64,000 bases of DNA from an uncultured Alteromonadaceae bacterium (GCA_913056495.1 CAJXMO010000014.1:47671-111670), one strand, 5' to 3'; shown: positions 27,879 through 37,288, numbered from the stretch's first letter. The notes: generated by a model from the sequence alone, not told the origin. Made by a program: numbers and translations.

Positions 27879-28055
27879 TTAATCCACTCGGGTCACAAAA
27901 TACATCAATGTAAAAAAGCCTAAAACCAGAACATTAAATATAAAAATAATTTTAAATCCTTTCATGCCTTGCTGAATCGTCCAGCCATTATGGCGCAAAT
28001 ATAACCACCATAATCCAAAAGTAAGTAAAGGTAAGAGTGCGAATAATCTAATCAT
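27879..28055 (-). CDS. 58-residue membrane protein overlapping ampG
   Basis: ATG at 28053-28055, stop at 27879-27881. Two hydrophobic helices are seen: LFALLPLLTFGLWWLYL (4-20) and KIIFIFNVLVLGFFTLMYFV (35-54), joined by RHNGWTIQQGMKGF. The start codon lies within the last codons of ampG (overlap of 8 bases), a standard sign of coupled translation. The conserved-looking amphipathic loop and the overlap favour a real gene. Function unknown; it may partner AmpG or be an independent small membrane protein. Confidence 0.65.
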   Translation of the reverse strand: MIRLFALLPLLTFGLWWLYLRHNGWTIQQGMKGFKIIFIFNVLVLGFFTLMYFVTRVD

Positions 28056-29355
28056 TTTGAACCTTTGCCGTTGACATTATATTCTTTTTAGCAAGCAGTG
28101 TGATAAATAGCAAGGCGGGTAAGCCTAGCAAGGCTGTACCGATAAAAAATAACGTATAGTCAAATGCTTCCACGGCAAATCCGGAAAAACCCGCGACGAA
28201 TTTAGGTAACAGCAACATACTTGAGCTGAATATCGCATATTGAGTCGCTGAAAATGATTTATTCGTTAATCCGCTTAAAAATGCAATAAAAGCAGCAGTG
28301 GCAATGCCCGCACTTAAATTATCTATCGCTATAACCGCAGTCAGCCAGGTTAAATCCGGCCCTTTTAAAGACAGGGTGACAAACAATAAATTAGTCGCTG
28401 CAGCCAATAAACCACCTAAAAACAAAGTAAATAAAGTGCCTTTTTGTTTTAGAATAATACCGCCAAGTGCAGCCCCGACCAGCGTCATAATTACACCATA
28501 TACTTTTGCGATGGAAGCGATCTCTACTTTGCTAAATCCTGTATCTATATAAAAAGGATTGGCCATAACACCCATTACTACATCCGATAATCGATAGACA
28601 GATATTAAGGCAATCAATAAAAATGCAGCTTTACCGTAGCGCAGAAAAAAGTCTTTAACCGGTAACCAGAAAGCATCTACCAGGCTTAACCAAAAACTAT
28701 CCGGGTGTGGATTCGGGTTGAGTGCTGTGGTGGGCTCAGCACATAATAAAGTGGTTAGTAAGCCGGGTACCATCAGCAGTGCCATAACTTGATAAGTCGA
28801 TTGCCAAGCCTGATTGCTGAATTCGGCTTCAGTGGGCGCAAACCAGGCTGCCAGTACTAAACTACCTGCTCCGGATACTATCATCGCAATACGGTATCCG
28901 GCGAGGTAAGTTGCTGCCATTGCCGCTTGCAAATCAGTAGGGGCAGAATCAATTCGAAAAGCATCAATCACAATATCTTGTGTTGCTGAACTGAATGCAA
29001 CGCCTAGCGCCAGCAATGAAAAAAGCCAGAGAGCTTGTTTTGGATCGGCAATCGACATTGATAATAAACTGCCAATTATGGCCATTTGTGATACCAGCAT
29101 CCAGCTTCGTCTTCGGCCCAATTTTTTACTGAGCAGCGGGATTGGATACTTATCAATTAGCGGTGACCACAACCATTTTATTGCATACGCTAATGCAACC
29201 CAGCTGAGCATGCCAATACTGGCTCTGTCTATTCCGGCTTCTCTGAGCCAGAATGAAAGTGTTGAAAATACAAGTAATAAAGGTAAGCCGGAAGAAAATC
29301 CGAGAAAAAATAGAGCGATAACTCTTTTATCAGTGTAAGGCGCTAACCAATTCAT
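28048..29355 (-). CDS. ampG: Muropeptide transporter AmpG (MFS)
   Basis: 435 residues with about 12-14 membrane helices. The start (YTDKRVIALFFLGFSSGLPLLL) and segments LSWVALAYAIKWLWSPLIDKY, LGRRRSWML, SATQDIVIDAFRID and AAMAATYLAGYRIAMI are the AmpG signature. It imports anhydro-muropeptides from the periplasm for cell-wall recycling and can influence beta-lactamase induction. The small membrane gene downstream overlaps its stop. The window contains no ampD, ampR or ampC. Confidence 0.94.
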   Translation of the reverse strand: MNWLAPYTDKRVIALFFLGFSSGLPLLLVFSTLSFWLREAGIDRASIGMLSWVALAYAIKWLWSPLIDKYPIPLLSKKLGRRRSWMLVSQMAIIGSLLSMSIADPKQALWLFSLLALGVAFSSATQDIVIDAFRIDSAPTDLQAAMAATYLAGYRIAMIVSGAGSLVLAAWFAPTEAEFSNQAWQSTYQVMALLMVPGLLTTLLCAEPTTALNPNPHPDSFWLSLVDAFWLPVKDFFLRYGKAAFLLIALISVYRLSDVVMGVMANPFYIDTGFSKVEIASIAKVYGVIMTLVGAALGGIILKQKGTLFTLFLGGLLAAATNLLFVTLSLKGPDLTWLTAVIAIDNLSAGIATAAFIAFLSGLTNKSFSATQYAIFSSSMLLLPKFVAGFSGFAVEAFDYTLFFIGTALLGLPALLFITLLAKKNIMSTAKVQND

Positions 29356-29395
29356 TGAACATCCAATATCAATAAGTTTTGGTTAGCTTACCAGA

Positions 29396-29719
29396 TTAGG
29401 GGCGAATGCCAACGCAATCCATCGGAAATGAGCCTTCGCCGTCAATATAATCTGTGCAAATGTTAAGTTCGTCATTTAACAGACTATCGGTTAGCAACGT
29501 ATCCTGAGGCCAAAAGCTGAGCTGGTGAATCAGATGCCAAAAAACACGCTCCTTTGCTGAGTACGGGTCAGTTTTTGACACTGTTACTTGTGCCCACTCT
29601 TCAAAGGTATCCCAAATAAACATATCCAATTCGGTATACTCAATAGAGCGGGTTAGAAAGCCTCGCACATAATAGGCCAGTTGTCTCGATTTGAGCTCGA
29701 TAAATTGATTTACTCTCAC
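29396..29719 (-). CDS. Conserved hypothetical protein, 107 residues
   Basis: Starts with a GTG (29717-29719) without a strong ribosome site. The sequence is rich in aromatic and acidic residues (FIELKSRQLAYYVRGFLTR, MFIWDTFEEWAQV, RVFWHLIHQLSFWPQD) and has no signal peptide or membrane helix. It looks like a compact soluble helical protein. It lies between ampG and ppiA on the same strand, as a conserved hypothetical gene does in some related genomes by my recollection. No function can be given. Confidence 0.7.
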   Translation of the reverse strand: MRVNQFIELKSRQLAYYVRGFLTRSIEYTELDMFIWDTFEEWAQVTVSKTDPYSAKERVFWHLIHQLSFWPQDTLLTDSLLNDELNICTDYIDGEGSFPMDCVGIRP

Positions 29720-29764
29720 AGCGAAACCCGTTTATGAATTCATATCCATAAGTATAGACATCAA

Positions 29765-30376
29765 TTATGGACGTGGTAGTAAACTAATATCATTTATTAC
29801 AATTTGTTTAACGGGCACATCAGCTGAACCAAAAGTTTCGTTGTAATTTGTTTCCACCTGAGCAATGGCATCTAATACAGCTTCACCCTCTACAACATAA
29901 CCGAAAACAGAATACCCCCAGTTTCTCCCTGGGTTTAAATTCTTATTGTCAGCTAAATTAAAATAAAATTGTCTGATGGCTGAGTGCGGGTCATTTTGTC
30001 TGGCCATTGCAATTGTCATTCTGTCATTGCTTAAACCATTGCCACTTTCATTAAAGATAGGTTTACCGGTTGGCTTTTCTTCATAGTTTGTATCATAGCC
30101 GCCAGCTTGCGCGACAAAACCATCAATAACACGGTGAAAAATGACGCCGTCATATTCATCTTTTACAACATAATCAATAAAATTTGCGACTGTGATAGGG
30201 GCTTTTCTGCGGTTTAATTCAACCACTATATCACCCATATTAGTGCTGATCTTTACCATAGGGTAGAGGTTTGAATCTTGTGTATCCGGTTTTGCCTGAA
30301 CAGTGGAAACCAACATAAATAAAACGACAATACTACTGATTAGGCTATGAGCGACTGATTTTAGATATAAATTCAT
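29765..30376 (-). CDS. ppiA: Periplasmic peptidyl-prolyl cis-trans isomerase (cyclophilin A)
   Basis: 203 residues from the ATG at 30376; an ATG two codons earlier lies directly against GAGG and is too close to it. Signal peptide to VQA (about 28). The rest is one cyclophilin domain: VKISTNMGDIVVELN, FIDYV, YDGVIFHRVIDGFVAQAGG, SAIRQFYFNLADN and GYSVFGYVVEGEAVLDAI. The catalytic Arg (FHRV) and Phe (QFYFN) are present; the Trp of the human enzyme is absent as usual in bacteria. It helps fold periplasmic and outer-membrane proteins. Confidence 0.93.
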   Translation of the reverse strand: MNLYLKSVAHSLISSIVVLFMLVSTVQAKPDTQDSNLYPMVKISTNMGDIVVELNRRKAPITVANFIDYVVKDEYDGVIFHRVIDGFVAQAGGYDTNYEEKPTGKPIFNESGNGLSNDRMTIAMARQNDPHSAIRQFYFNLADNKNLNPGRNWGYSVFGYVVEGEAVLDAIAQVETNYNETFGSADVPVKQIVINDISLLPRP

Positions 30377-30426
30377 TATCATCCTCTGTAAAATTTATTG
30401 GTATTAGAGTCTTGTAGTCCAACTGA

Positions 30427-31590
30427 TTATTTTGTTGCTTTTATAATAACAAATTTTTTGTTGGAGGCGACAATACTCGAATGTTTAAAAATATGAGCCA
30501 GCGACTGGTGGTAACCCAAATGACGGTTACCGACTATATATAACTCACCATCTTGTTTTAAACAGCGATATGCATCTTCAAACATTTGGTTGGCGATGTG
30601 ATCGGTGATGGCATGCTGTTGATGAAAGGGGGGGTTGCAAACAATCGTATCGGCAGACTCTGAATCCTGCTCAGTTAAGCAATCCTGCCATTTGAATAAA
30701 ACCTCAGTTTCACAATTTTCAAAATTGAGTGCTAAATTCGCCTGAGCGGATAAAATGGCCTGGTAACTGTCATCCGACGAAACCAGGCTTAAGGGTTTTT
30801 GTTTGAGCAGGTGAAACCCTAATACACCATTACCACAAGCCAAATCGATAACGGCTTTATTGTTAACCTTAGGTAGGTGGTCAAGCATAAAGGCTGCACC
30901 CATGTCTAAACTAGAACGGGAAAATACATTCGCGGCATTTTTAAAAGTGAGTCCGGAAGGCGCTTTCCATTGCGTCCAGGCATTAAAAGAAGAATAAGGT
31001 GCTTTTTGTTTGCCGCTGGCTGTGATGGTTCGGGATTTTTTTTCAGCGAGACTAACGTCCACCTGGCTAAAATAACGGTTAAATAACTTAACGACAGATT
31101 TATTAATATGGTTTGCTTTTGCGCCAGCTATCAAAGTTAAATCATCCGGTGCGTTGAGATGTAATACAGCCAAAATCTCTTCCAAGTAATCCAGACTTTT
31201 CGGAATCTTTAACAAACAGCAAGTGGTCCTTGATAAATCCGGGTATTCGTTGGTTAGTTTGATTAAATCGGAATCCAGCCCGTTATGTTTCAGGTTTTCG
31301 CTGATAGCTAACTGACTGACTTTTGAATCCTGATAAATGACGGGGTGATGCTCGGTTAGCTGACAGCAAATGGCACCAAAAGCGTCATTTAAAATGGCTA
31401 CAGCTTGTATTTGTTGTATGCCAGATGTGAGCTCAAGATAACGCTTAACGATTAGATTATCAGCACTATCCCATGCTTGAAGGGGTGAGTCAGCGCTTTG
31501 TTTCGGGTATCGCCACAGGGTTAATATTTGCTCATTAACGGCCGTTAATTGATGATTATTCTGCATCTGACTAAAAGATCTCATATTCAC
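30427..31590 (-). CDS. rlmG: 23S rRNA (guanine-1835-N2)-methyltransferase
   Basis: 387 residues, the RlmG length. The C-terminal half is a SAM-dependent methyltransferase with VIDLACGNGVLGFHLL (motif I) and the catalytic NPPFHQQHAITDHIA motif, followed by the RlmG-specific VGNRHLGYHQSLAHIF and ASNKKFVIIKA. The N-terminal half is the degenerate, non-catalytic domain of this family. RsmC is the nearest alternative, but the tail motifs fit RlmG better. It modifies G1835 of 23S rRNA. Transcribed singly, with ppiA downstream. Confidence 0.92.
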   Translation of the reverse strand: MNMRSFSQMQNNHQLTAVNEQILTLWRYPKQSADSPLQAWDSADNLIVKRYLELTSGIQQIQAVAILNDAFGAICCQLTEHHPVIYQDSKVSQLAISENLKHNGLDSDLIKLTNEYPDLSRTTCCLLKIPKSLDYLEEILAVLHLNAPDDLTLIAGAKANHINKSVVKLFNRYFSQVDVSLAEKKSRTITASGKQKAPYSSFNAWTQWKAPSGLTFKNAANVFSRSSLDMGAAFMLDHLPKVNNKAVIDLACGNGVLGFHLLKQKPLSLVSSDDSYQAILSAQANLALNFENCETEVLFKWQDCLTEQDSESADTIVCNPPFHQQHAITDHIANQMFEDAYRCLKQDGELYIVGNRHLGYHQSLAHIFKHSSIVASNKKFVIIKATK

Positions 31591-31673
31591 TTTTGCTTAA
31601 TTGCCCGGGATTCTAGCAGAATCCGCTTCTTTGCAATAGAGTGCCCTGATTAGATTTAGTCGAACGGGTTTAA

Positions 31674-33191
31674 TCAATTCTTGGCAGCTAAAATAAGTGT
31701 GGTGAGTGCTTTGCTTCTCGTATTGACCGCAAGTTCAAGAAGGGAAGCGCCTTTCTCTGTCGTTATGTCTAATTGGGCACCAGCAACAATCAGGGTTTTA
31801 ACTATGCTTTTTTGATTTAGCTGCACAGCTAATTGAATTGGGGCATACTCATGTTCGCCTGAACGTTTGCCATTAATATCAGCCCCGTATTGTATTAAGA
31901 GTTTCACGGCTTGGTTTTGCTCAGCTTCAGTTAGTTTAAAATTACTCAAGGTCATATTAATTAATGACCAACCGTCAATGCTTTGATTTATAGCGACACC
32001 ATGCTCGAGTAGTTCAATTAATATTGGTACATTCAGGGTTTTTTGATATTTGAGTACAATATATAAAGGACTGATATTGTTTTGCGCTGTTTGGTCTGGG
32101 TTGGCGTTGTGAGCCAGCAGCTTTTTTACCCAAAAGCGCTCCTGTCTAATACAGGCAATCATCAAGGGAGTTAAACCAATTGATTGGCCTTTGTTCAGGT
32201 TTATGCCTGCCGTATACAGGATATCAAATATTTGATTTAGCTGAGATTCAGGCAAGAGATGCTCATAAGTTACTAGCTGGTGCATTAGGTTTAAGCCTTT
32301 ATGATTGGTGTGGTTCACATCGCCGCCTTGCTCAATAAAAAACTTCAGCAGGTCAGGTTGGCTATTGGCTGCGGCCAACCATAATGGTGATGAGCCATCT
32401 TTGGTTACTGACTCCAGTGGTGCGCCCGCTTTTAATAAGGCTTTGGCGATTTTAAGCCGGCTTTTACCCGAAGACTGGCTTTTTTTATTGGCGGTAAAAT
32501 GCAGTGCTTGCCAGCCATCCCGGTTTCGTATGGTTAGACTGGCACCGGATTGAATCAATAACTGTGCTACCTTAACTGACCCTTGATTGATTGCCAGCAT
32601 GAGCGGAGTCCATTGATCAATATCCTGGATATCCAGCTCCGCCCCCAGCTCAATTAAAATACGGGCAACCTCTGGCAGATTCTCTTCTGCGGCAAAATGC
32701 AGTGGGGTATTGTTGATATTCGATCTCGCATTCAGGTTGGCATTATGTTGAGCTAAAGTTTTAATCAGCTTAAGTTGGCTTTGGGTATCGGTCGTTAAAC
32801 CCAAAATGGCATAGTGTAAAGGCGTCCAACCTGAGTTATCAGCCAGATTTGCATCGGCGCCGCCGGTGAGTAATATTTCGGTAATTTCGGTTTGCCCCAG
32901 CTGAATACTTCTTATGAGTGGGCTAATGCCATCTTCACTGATTGCATTGGCATCCATACCCTCTTCCAGCAGGCGTTTAACCAGCTTTGGGTAATGGTTT
33001 ATGATAGCGAGTTCTAACTGACACGCTTCATTGCCCGGGTGCGATGTTTGACAAATCTGTGCAATATCCTGTGGCGCAATGCGTCGAATTTGATTGGCAA
33101 TGTCTGCTAAACTAGATGCCTGATCATAAGGGTGATAAGCAAAAGAAGGCAGTGAGAGCAGAGACCAGAACACAATGACAGCGAGGCGCAT
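31674..33191 (-). CDS. Secreted ankyrin-repeat protein
   Basis: 505 residues from the ATG at 33191, which has AAGGA 5 bases upstream and opens a signal peptide (MRLAVIVFWSLLSLPSFA). The remainder is a nearly continuous series of about 11-12 ankyrin repeats (DGISPLIRSIQLGQTEITEILL, GWTPLHYAI, NNTPLHFAAEENLPEVARIL, QWTPLMLAINQGSVKVAQLL and so on) to the C-terminus. No enzyme domain is seen. It should be a periplasmic or exported binding protein. It diverges from alkB across about 55 bases. The partner is unknown. Confidence 0.88.
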   Translation of the reverse strand: MRLAVIVFWSLLSLPSFAYHPYDQASSLADIANQIRRIAPQDIAQICQTSHPGNEACQLELAIINHYPKLVKRLLEEGMDANAISEDGISPLIRSIQLGQTEITEILLTGGADANLADNSGWTPLHYAILGLTTDTQSQLKLIKTLAQHNANLNARSNINNTPLHFAAEENLPEVARILIELGAELDIQDIDQWTPLMLAINQGSVKVAQLLIQSGASLTIRNRDGWQALHFTANKKSQSSGKSRLKIAKALLKAGAPLESVTKDGSSPLWLAAANSQPDLLKFFIEQGGDVNHTNHKGLNLMHQLVTYEHLLPESQLNQIFDILYTAGINLNKGQSIGLTPLMIACIRQERFWVKKLLAHNANPDQTAQNNISPLYIVLKYQKTLNVPILIELLEHGVAINQSIDGWSLINMTLSNFKLTEAEQNQAVKLLIQYGADINGKRSGEHEYAPIQLAVQLNQKSIVKTLIVAGAQLDITTEKGASLLELAVNTRSKALTTLILAAKN

Positions 33192-33246
33192 ATAATTCCT
33201 TTTAAGCTTAATAACATCAGACAAATTTGAGATAATTGATAATATT

Positions 33247-33858
33247 ATGTTACAAAAGCCAATTCAACCCGAAGTATTACCACTTAAAAATGGCGAGCTG
33301 TTTTATTACCCTAATTTAATTCAGCCGGATGTGGCAGATTTATGGTATCAGGCATTAAAGCAAGAGCTAAACTGGCGTCAGGAAAGTTTGGTGGTGTATG
33401 GTCAATCGCATCAGATCCCAAGATTGCAAGCTTTGTATGGTGATAAGGGGTTAAGCTATCAATATTCAAAACAAAGATTCAATGTGACGCCCTGGCTGCC
33501 AAACTTGTTACAGCTTAAAAGTTTGGTAGAGCAGGTAAGTGGCGCTCAGTTTAATTGTGTTCTGGCTAATTTGTACCGGGATGGTCAGGATTGTATGGGC
33601 TGGCATGCCGATGATGAAGCTGAGCTGGGGAAAATGCCGGTTATAGCTTCACTCAGTTTAGGTGCGCAGCGGACCTTTAAACTCAAGCATAGATTGAGCA
33701 ATGATACCTATTCTCTAGAGCTGGAATCCGGCAGTTTGTTAATAATGGCAGGTAATACGCAAGAATTCTGGTATCATTCGCTGCCAAAACGGGTTCGGGT
33801 AAAAAACGGCAGGATTAATTTAACCTATCGATACCTGCATTCAGATAAAATATATTAA
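33247..33858 (+). CDS. alkB: AlkB-like alpha-ketoglutarate-dependent DNA repair dioxygenase
   Basis: 203 residues. The 2OG-Fe(II) oxygenase core is clear: NLYRDGQDCMGWHADDE with iron ligands H120 and D122, then IASLSLGAQRTFKLKH, LIMAGNTQEFWYHSLPK (third ligand His) and RINLTYRY with the ketoglutarate-binding Arg. It resembles the ALKBH2/3-like bacterial group more than E. coli AlkB. It removes methyl lesions such as 1-methyladenine from DNA. It is divergent from the ankyrin gene. bolA follows but is 56 bases away. Confidence 0.9.
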   Translation: MLQKPIQPEVLPLKNGELFYYPNLIQPDVADLWYQALKQELNWRQESLVVYGQSHQIPRLQALYGDKGLSYQYSKQRFNVTPWLPNLLQLKSLVEQVSGAQFNCVLANLYRDGQDCMGWHADDEAELGKMPVIASLSLGAQRTFKLKHRLSNDTYSLELESGSLLIMAGNTQEFWYHSLPKRVRVKNGRINLTYRYLHSDKIY

Positions 33859-33914
33859 ACACGAGCCGGAAAATTCTATAAAATTAATTAAAACCAATTT
33901 AAACATTGCTGACT

Positions 33915-34238
33915 ATGAATTCTACACACCAACTTATTTTTGATAAATTAAAGCAGGAACTATCCCCTCAGGTTCTGGATGTTCAAAATGAAAGCCACAT
34001 GCATAGTGGCGATGCGCAAGACTCTCATTTTAAAGTCATTATCGTCAGCGCAGCATTTGACGATAAACGTTTAATTGCCCGACATCGCATGGTTAATGCT
34101 TGCTTAGCCGATGAACTGGCTGGGCCTGTGCATGCGCTTGCGATACATACCTATACTTCAGCAGAATGGGAAACCCAGCAAAATAATGTGCCTTTATCAC
34201 CCAATTGTATGGGCGGCAGCAAACTGGACAATCATTAA
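33915..34238 (+). CDS. bolA: BolA-family protein
   Basis: 107 residues from the ATG at 33915 (the open frame extends to a TTG at 33906). Family signature: ESHMHSGDAQDSHFKVIIVS, then RLIARHRMVNACLADELAGPVHALAIHTYT and EW. BolA binds monothiol glutaredoxins and Fe-S clusters and affects morphology and envelope stress responses. The conserved His residues used in glutaredoxin complexes (HSGD and RHR) are present. The following TRAP genes start 15 bases later but are likely separate in function. Confidence 0.94.
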   Translation: MNSTHQLIFDKLKQELSPQVLDVQNESHMHSGDAQDSHFKVIIVSAAFDDKRLIARHRMVNACLADELAGPVHALAIHTYTSAEWETQQNNVPLSPNCMGGSKLDNH

Positions 34239-34253
34239 TAAAGGACGCTGTAG

Positions 34254-34790
34254 ATGTTTATCCAATCTCTAATAAAGTGCATTGATAATTTGTCTGAATG
34301 GATTGGCAAATTGATGGCATGGTTTGCGGTCGCTGTTGTGGTATTAATGGCGCTCATTGTGATATTGCGATATGGCTTTAATATTGGCTCAATTGCATTA
34401 CAGGAAAGCGTGATTTACTTGCATTCAGCTGTGTTTTTATTAGGGGCTGGTTATACACTGAAACATAATGAACATGTCCGCGTTGATCTGTTTTATAACC
34501 AGTTTAACGTTAAACAAAAAGCCTGGGTTAATCTATTAGGCAGCTTATTATTATTAATTCCGGTTGCTGTATTTATTTTGGTCATGAGTGGCTCATTTGT
34601 CTTAGATAGTTGGCAAATCATGGAAGGTTCAAATGAAGCCGGTGGCCTGCCTTTTATTTATATTCTGAAAAGTTTCATTCCTGCTTTTTGCATTCTACTG
34701 ATTTTACAAGCTTTATCCGAGGCCGGTAAGGCCTTGCTGGTCATTACCAATACAGAACAGAATAAGACAGATCAGGGAGCGCATAGTTAA
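34254..34790 (+). CDS. TRAP transporter small membrane subunit (DctQ)
   Basis: 178 residues with four hydrophobic helices and the DctQ pattern (WFAVAVVVLMALIVILRY, QESVIYLHSAVFLLGAGYTLKHNEHVRVDLF). AAAGGA lies 9 bases before the ATG. Its stop overlaps the start of the large subunit gene (TAATG). With the next two genes it forms a complete Na+-coupled tripartite transporter for an organic acid. Confidence 0.94.
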   Translation: MFIQSLIKCIDNLSEWIGKLMAWFAVAVVVLMALIVILRYGFNIGSIALQESVIYLHSAVFLLGAGYTLKHNEHVRVDLFYNQFNVKQKAWVNLLGSLLLLIPVAVFILVMSGSFVLDSWQIMEGSNEAGGLPFIYILKSFIPAFCILLILQALSEAGKALLVITNTEQNKTDQGAHS

Positions 34791-36160
34791 TGGATTATTT
34801 ATCTCTGGTGATGTTTGTTGTTGCATGCTGTGTTTTGTTAACCGGTTATCCGGTGGCATTTGCTCTGGCCGGTACGGCTTTGCTTTTTGCTTTTGTGGGC
34901 ATGAGTTTAGGTATTTTTGAAGCTGCATTTTTATATGCGCTACCCAGCCGAATTTTTGGCGTCTTAAATAACCAAACCTTATTGGCCGTGCCTTTGTTTG
35001 TTTTTATGGGCATAACGTTAGAGCGAGCAAAAATTGCAGAGGAATTGCTCAGTTCTATTTCACTATTATTCAGTCGCTTTCGCGGCGGTTTAGCAATTGC
35101 TGTGATTTTAGTCGGCACCTTACTGGCGGCCAGTACAGGCATTGTGGGCGCCACCGTTGTAACAATGGGCTTGTTATCCTTGCCTGCCATGTTGAAACAA
35201 AAGTATTCCCCTAAATTGGCCTGCGGTACTATTTGTGCTGTCGGCACTTTAGGGCAGATCATTCCGCCTTCTATTGCATTAGTTTTGTTAGGCGATGTCA
35301 TTTCAAACGCATTTCAGCAAGCTCAATTAAAGCAAGGTATTTTTTCACCTGAAACTGTTTCGGTTGGGGATTTATTTGTCGGTGCAATTGGTCCTGGTCT
35401 GTTACTTGTACTATTGTATCTTGGCTATATTTTATGGACTGCGTGGCGAAACCCGGCAGCCATGCCAAAATTGGAAATCTCGCAAAATGAGATGCCTAGT
35501 GTAAATCAACTCTTGCTGGGTTTATTCCCGCCACTGGCTTTAATTGCCATTGTTTTGGGATCTATTTTAATGGGATTTGCAACACCCACTGAAGCAGCAG
35601 GCATTGGCGCTCTGGGCGCTATGCTACTGGCTGCAATTAAAAAACGTTTGTTTAGACAAATCGCAGAAATAGGTCAGGCCAGTGTAAAAGTGACCAGTAT
35701 GGTATTCTTAATTTTGATTGGCGCATCTGTTTTTTCGCTGGTATTCAGAGGTTTAGGTGGCGAAGAACTCATTCATTCAATGTTTGATAACTTACCCGGT
35801 GGTGTTTTTACAGCCTGTTTGGTGGTCATGCTGGTTATCTTCTTATTGGGTTTTATCTTAGACTTCATAGAAATAACTTTTGTTGTTGTACCTATAGTGG
35901 CGCCGGTTTTATTAGCCATGGGACTTGACCCTATCTGGTTAGGTATTATGATCGCTATTAATTTACAAACCTCCTTTTTAACGCCGCCGTTTGGGTTTGC
36001 GTTATTTTACCTGCGAGGCGTTGCACCAAAAAGCATTCGAACCCCTGAGATTTACAAAGGGGTGGTTCCGTTCATTGTGATCCAGCTATTGGTGTTAATT
36101 AGTCTGGCAATCTGGCCGGATATGGCAACCTGGTTACCAAATCAAGTATATAATAATTAA
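34790..36160 (+). CDS. TRAP transporter large permease (DctM)
   Basis: 456 residues, about 12 helices. DctM motifs include GYPVAFALAGTALLFAF near the start, VPLFVFMGITLERAKIAEELL, ASTGIVGATVVTMGLLSLP, GTICAVGTLGQIIPPSIALVLLGD and ATPTEAAGIGALGA, then LGFILDFIEITFVVVPI and NLQTSFLTPPFGFALFYLRG. It carries the substrate path in the inner membrane. The predicted 170-190 loop is longer than usual (SNAFQQAQLKQGIFSPETV), as seen in keto-acid/lactate-type systems. Confidence 0.95.
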   Translation: MDYLSLVMFVVACCVLLTGYPVAFALAGTALLFAFVGMSLGIFEAAFLYALPSRIFGVLNNQTLLAVPLFVFMGITLERAKIAEELLSSISLLFSRFRGGLAIAVILVGTLLAASTGIVGATVVTMGLLSLPAMLKQKYSPKLACGTICAVGTLGQIIPPSIALVLLGDVISNAFQQAQLKQGIFSPETVSVGDLFVGAIGPGLLLVLLYLGYILWTAWRNPAAMPKLEISQNEMPSVNQLLLGLFPPLALIAIVLGSILMGFATPTEAAGIGALGAMLLAAIKKRLFRQIAEIGQASVKVTSMVFLILIGASVFSLVFRGLGGEELIHSMFDNLPGGVFTACLVVMLVIFLLGFILDFIEITFVVVPIVAPVLLAMGLDPIWLGIMIAINLQTSFLTPPFGFALFYLRGVAPKSIRTPEIYKGVVPFIVIQLLVLISLAIWPDMATWLPNQVYNN

Positions 36161-36181
36161 CAATAAAATTAGGGATGTATC

Positions 36182-37288
36182 ATGAAACTTTTGGTTAAGT
36201 CACTCACTTTTATTTGTCTGAGCATAGGCCTGCTGGCCTGCTCGGAAGATAGCAATACACAGGCGACGGCTGATAATAGCTTTAAACCGGTTACCTGGAA
36301 AATGGTTACCACTTGGCCTAAAAACTTTCCCGGTTTAGGTACAGTTCCGGAGCAATTTGCCAAAGATGTTGAAGTAATGTCCGGTGGTCGGTTAAAAATT
36401 AAAGTTTATGGTGCCGGTGAAATGGTGCCAGCGTTACAAACTTTCGACACAGTCAAAAGTGGTGCTGCACAAATGGGTCATGGTGCGGCTTATTATTGGA
36501 AAGGCAAAATACCGGCTGCTCAAATCTTCACTGCCTTGCCTTTTGGTATGAACGCTCAAGAAATTAATTCGTGGTTTTATTATGGCGGCGGCAATGAATT
36601 ATGGCGCGAAGCTTATAAACCATTTGGTTTAATCCCTTTACCGGGCGGTAATACGGGTGTGCAAATGGCAGGTTGGTTTAATCAGGAAATCAACTCGGTT
36701 GAAGATTTTAAAGGATTAAAAATGCGCATCCCAGGTTTGGCCGGAGAAGTTATTTCTGAGTTAGGTGCGATTCCTGTGTCACTGCCAGGCGGAGAGCTAT
36801 TCAGTTCAATGCAAAGCGGTGCGATTGACGCAACCGACTGGGTGGGGCCATATAATGATCAGGCTTTTGGATTATATAAAGTGGCACCTTATTATTATGT
36901 GACTGGCTGGCAAGAAGCGGGCGCAGCGATGGAATTTGTCATTAACGAAGAGGCTTTTAATGCCTTGCCAAAAGATTTACAGCGCATTGTTGAAGTGGCA
37001 GCAGAAAAAACAAATGCGAACATGCTTGCACTTTATACGGCAAAAAATAATCAAGCGTTGCAAACATTAGTTAATGAACATGGGGTGCAACTCAAACAGT
37101 TCCCTCAGGATGTTGTTGAAGCGCTAAAAGCCGCCAGTACAAAAGTGATTGCAGATATGGTTGCATCCGATCCGCAAACCGCTAAAATTTACGAGTCATA
37201 CAAGCGCTTTTTAGAGCCGGCGGCTCAATATCATGAGTTAACCGAGCTAAACTATTATCAGAATCGTCAAGGGGTAGAGCTACCATAA
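36182..37288 (+). CDS. TRAP transporter substrate-binding lipoprotein (TakP-like)
   Basis: 368 residues. Lipobox LLAC with the lipidated Cys at 20, so it is tethered to a membrane rather than free in the periplasm. The sequence (MVTTWPKNFPGLGTVPEQFA, GLKMRIPGLAGEVISELG, VSLPGGELFSSMQSGAIDATDWVGPYND) is that of the TakP/lactate-binding group, which binds alpha-keto acids or calcium lactate as homodimers. The conserved Arg (RIPG) that contacts the carboxylate is present. Substrate is inferred from this similarity. It ends the dctQMP operon. Confidence 0.92.
   Translation: MKLLVKSLTFICLSIGLLACSEDSNTQATADNSFKPVTWKMVTTWPKNFPGLGTVPEQFAKDVEVMSGGRLKIKVYGAGEMVPALQTFDTVKSGAAQMGHGAAYYWKGKIPAAQIFTALPFGMNAQEINSWFYYGGGNELWREAYKPFGLIPLPGGNTGVQMAGWFNQEINSVEDFKGLKMRIPGLAGEVISELGAIPVSLPGGELFSSMQSGAIDATDWVGPYNDQAFGLYKVAPYYYVTGWQEAGAAMEFVINEEAFNALPKDLQRIVEVAAEKTNANMLALYTAKNNQALQTLVNEHGVQLKQFPQDVVEALKAASTKVIADMVASDPQTAKIYESYKRFLEPAAQYHELTELNYYQNRQGVELP

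Noticed and set aside
34846..35301. 151-codon minus-strand frame inside the TRAP large permease
   Set aside because: Antisense to a well-matched membrane protein; the product has no recognisable domain and no ribosome site.
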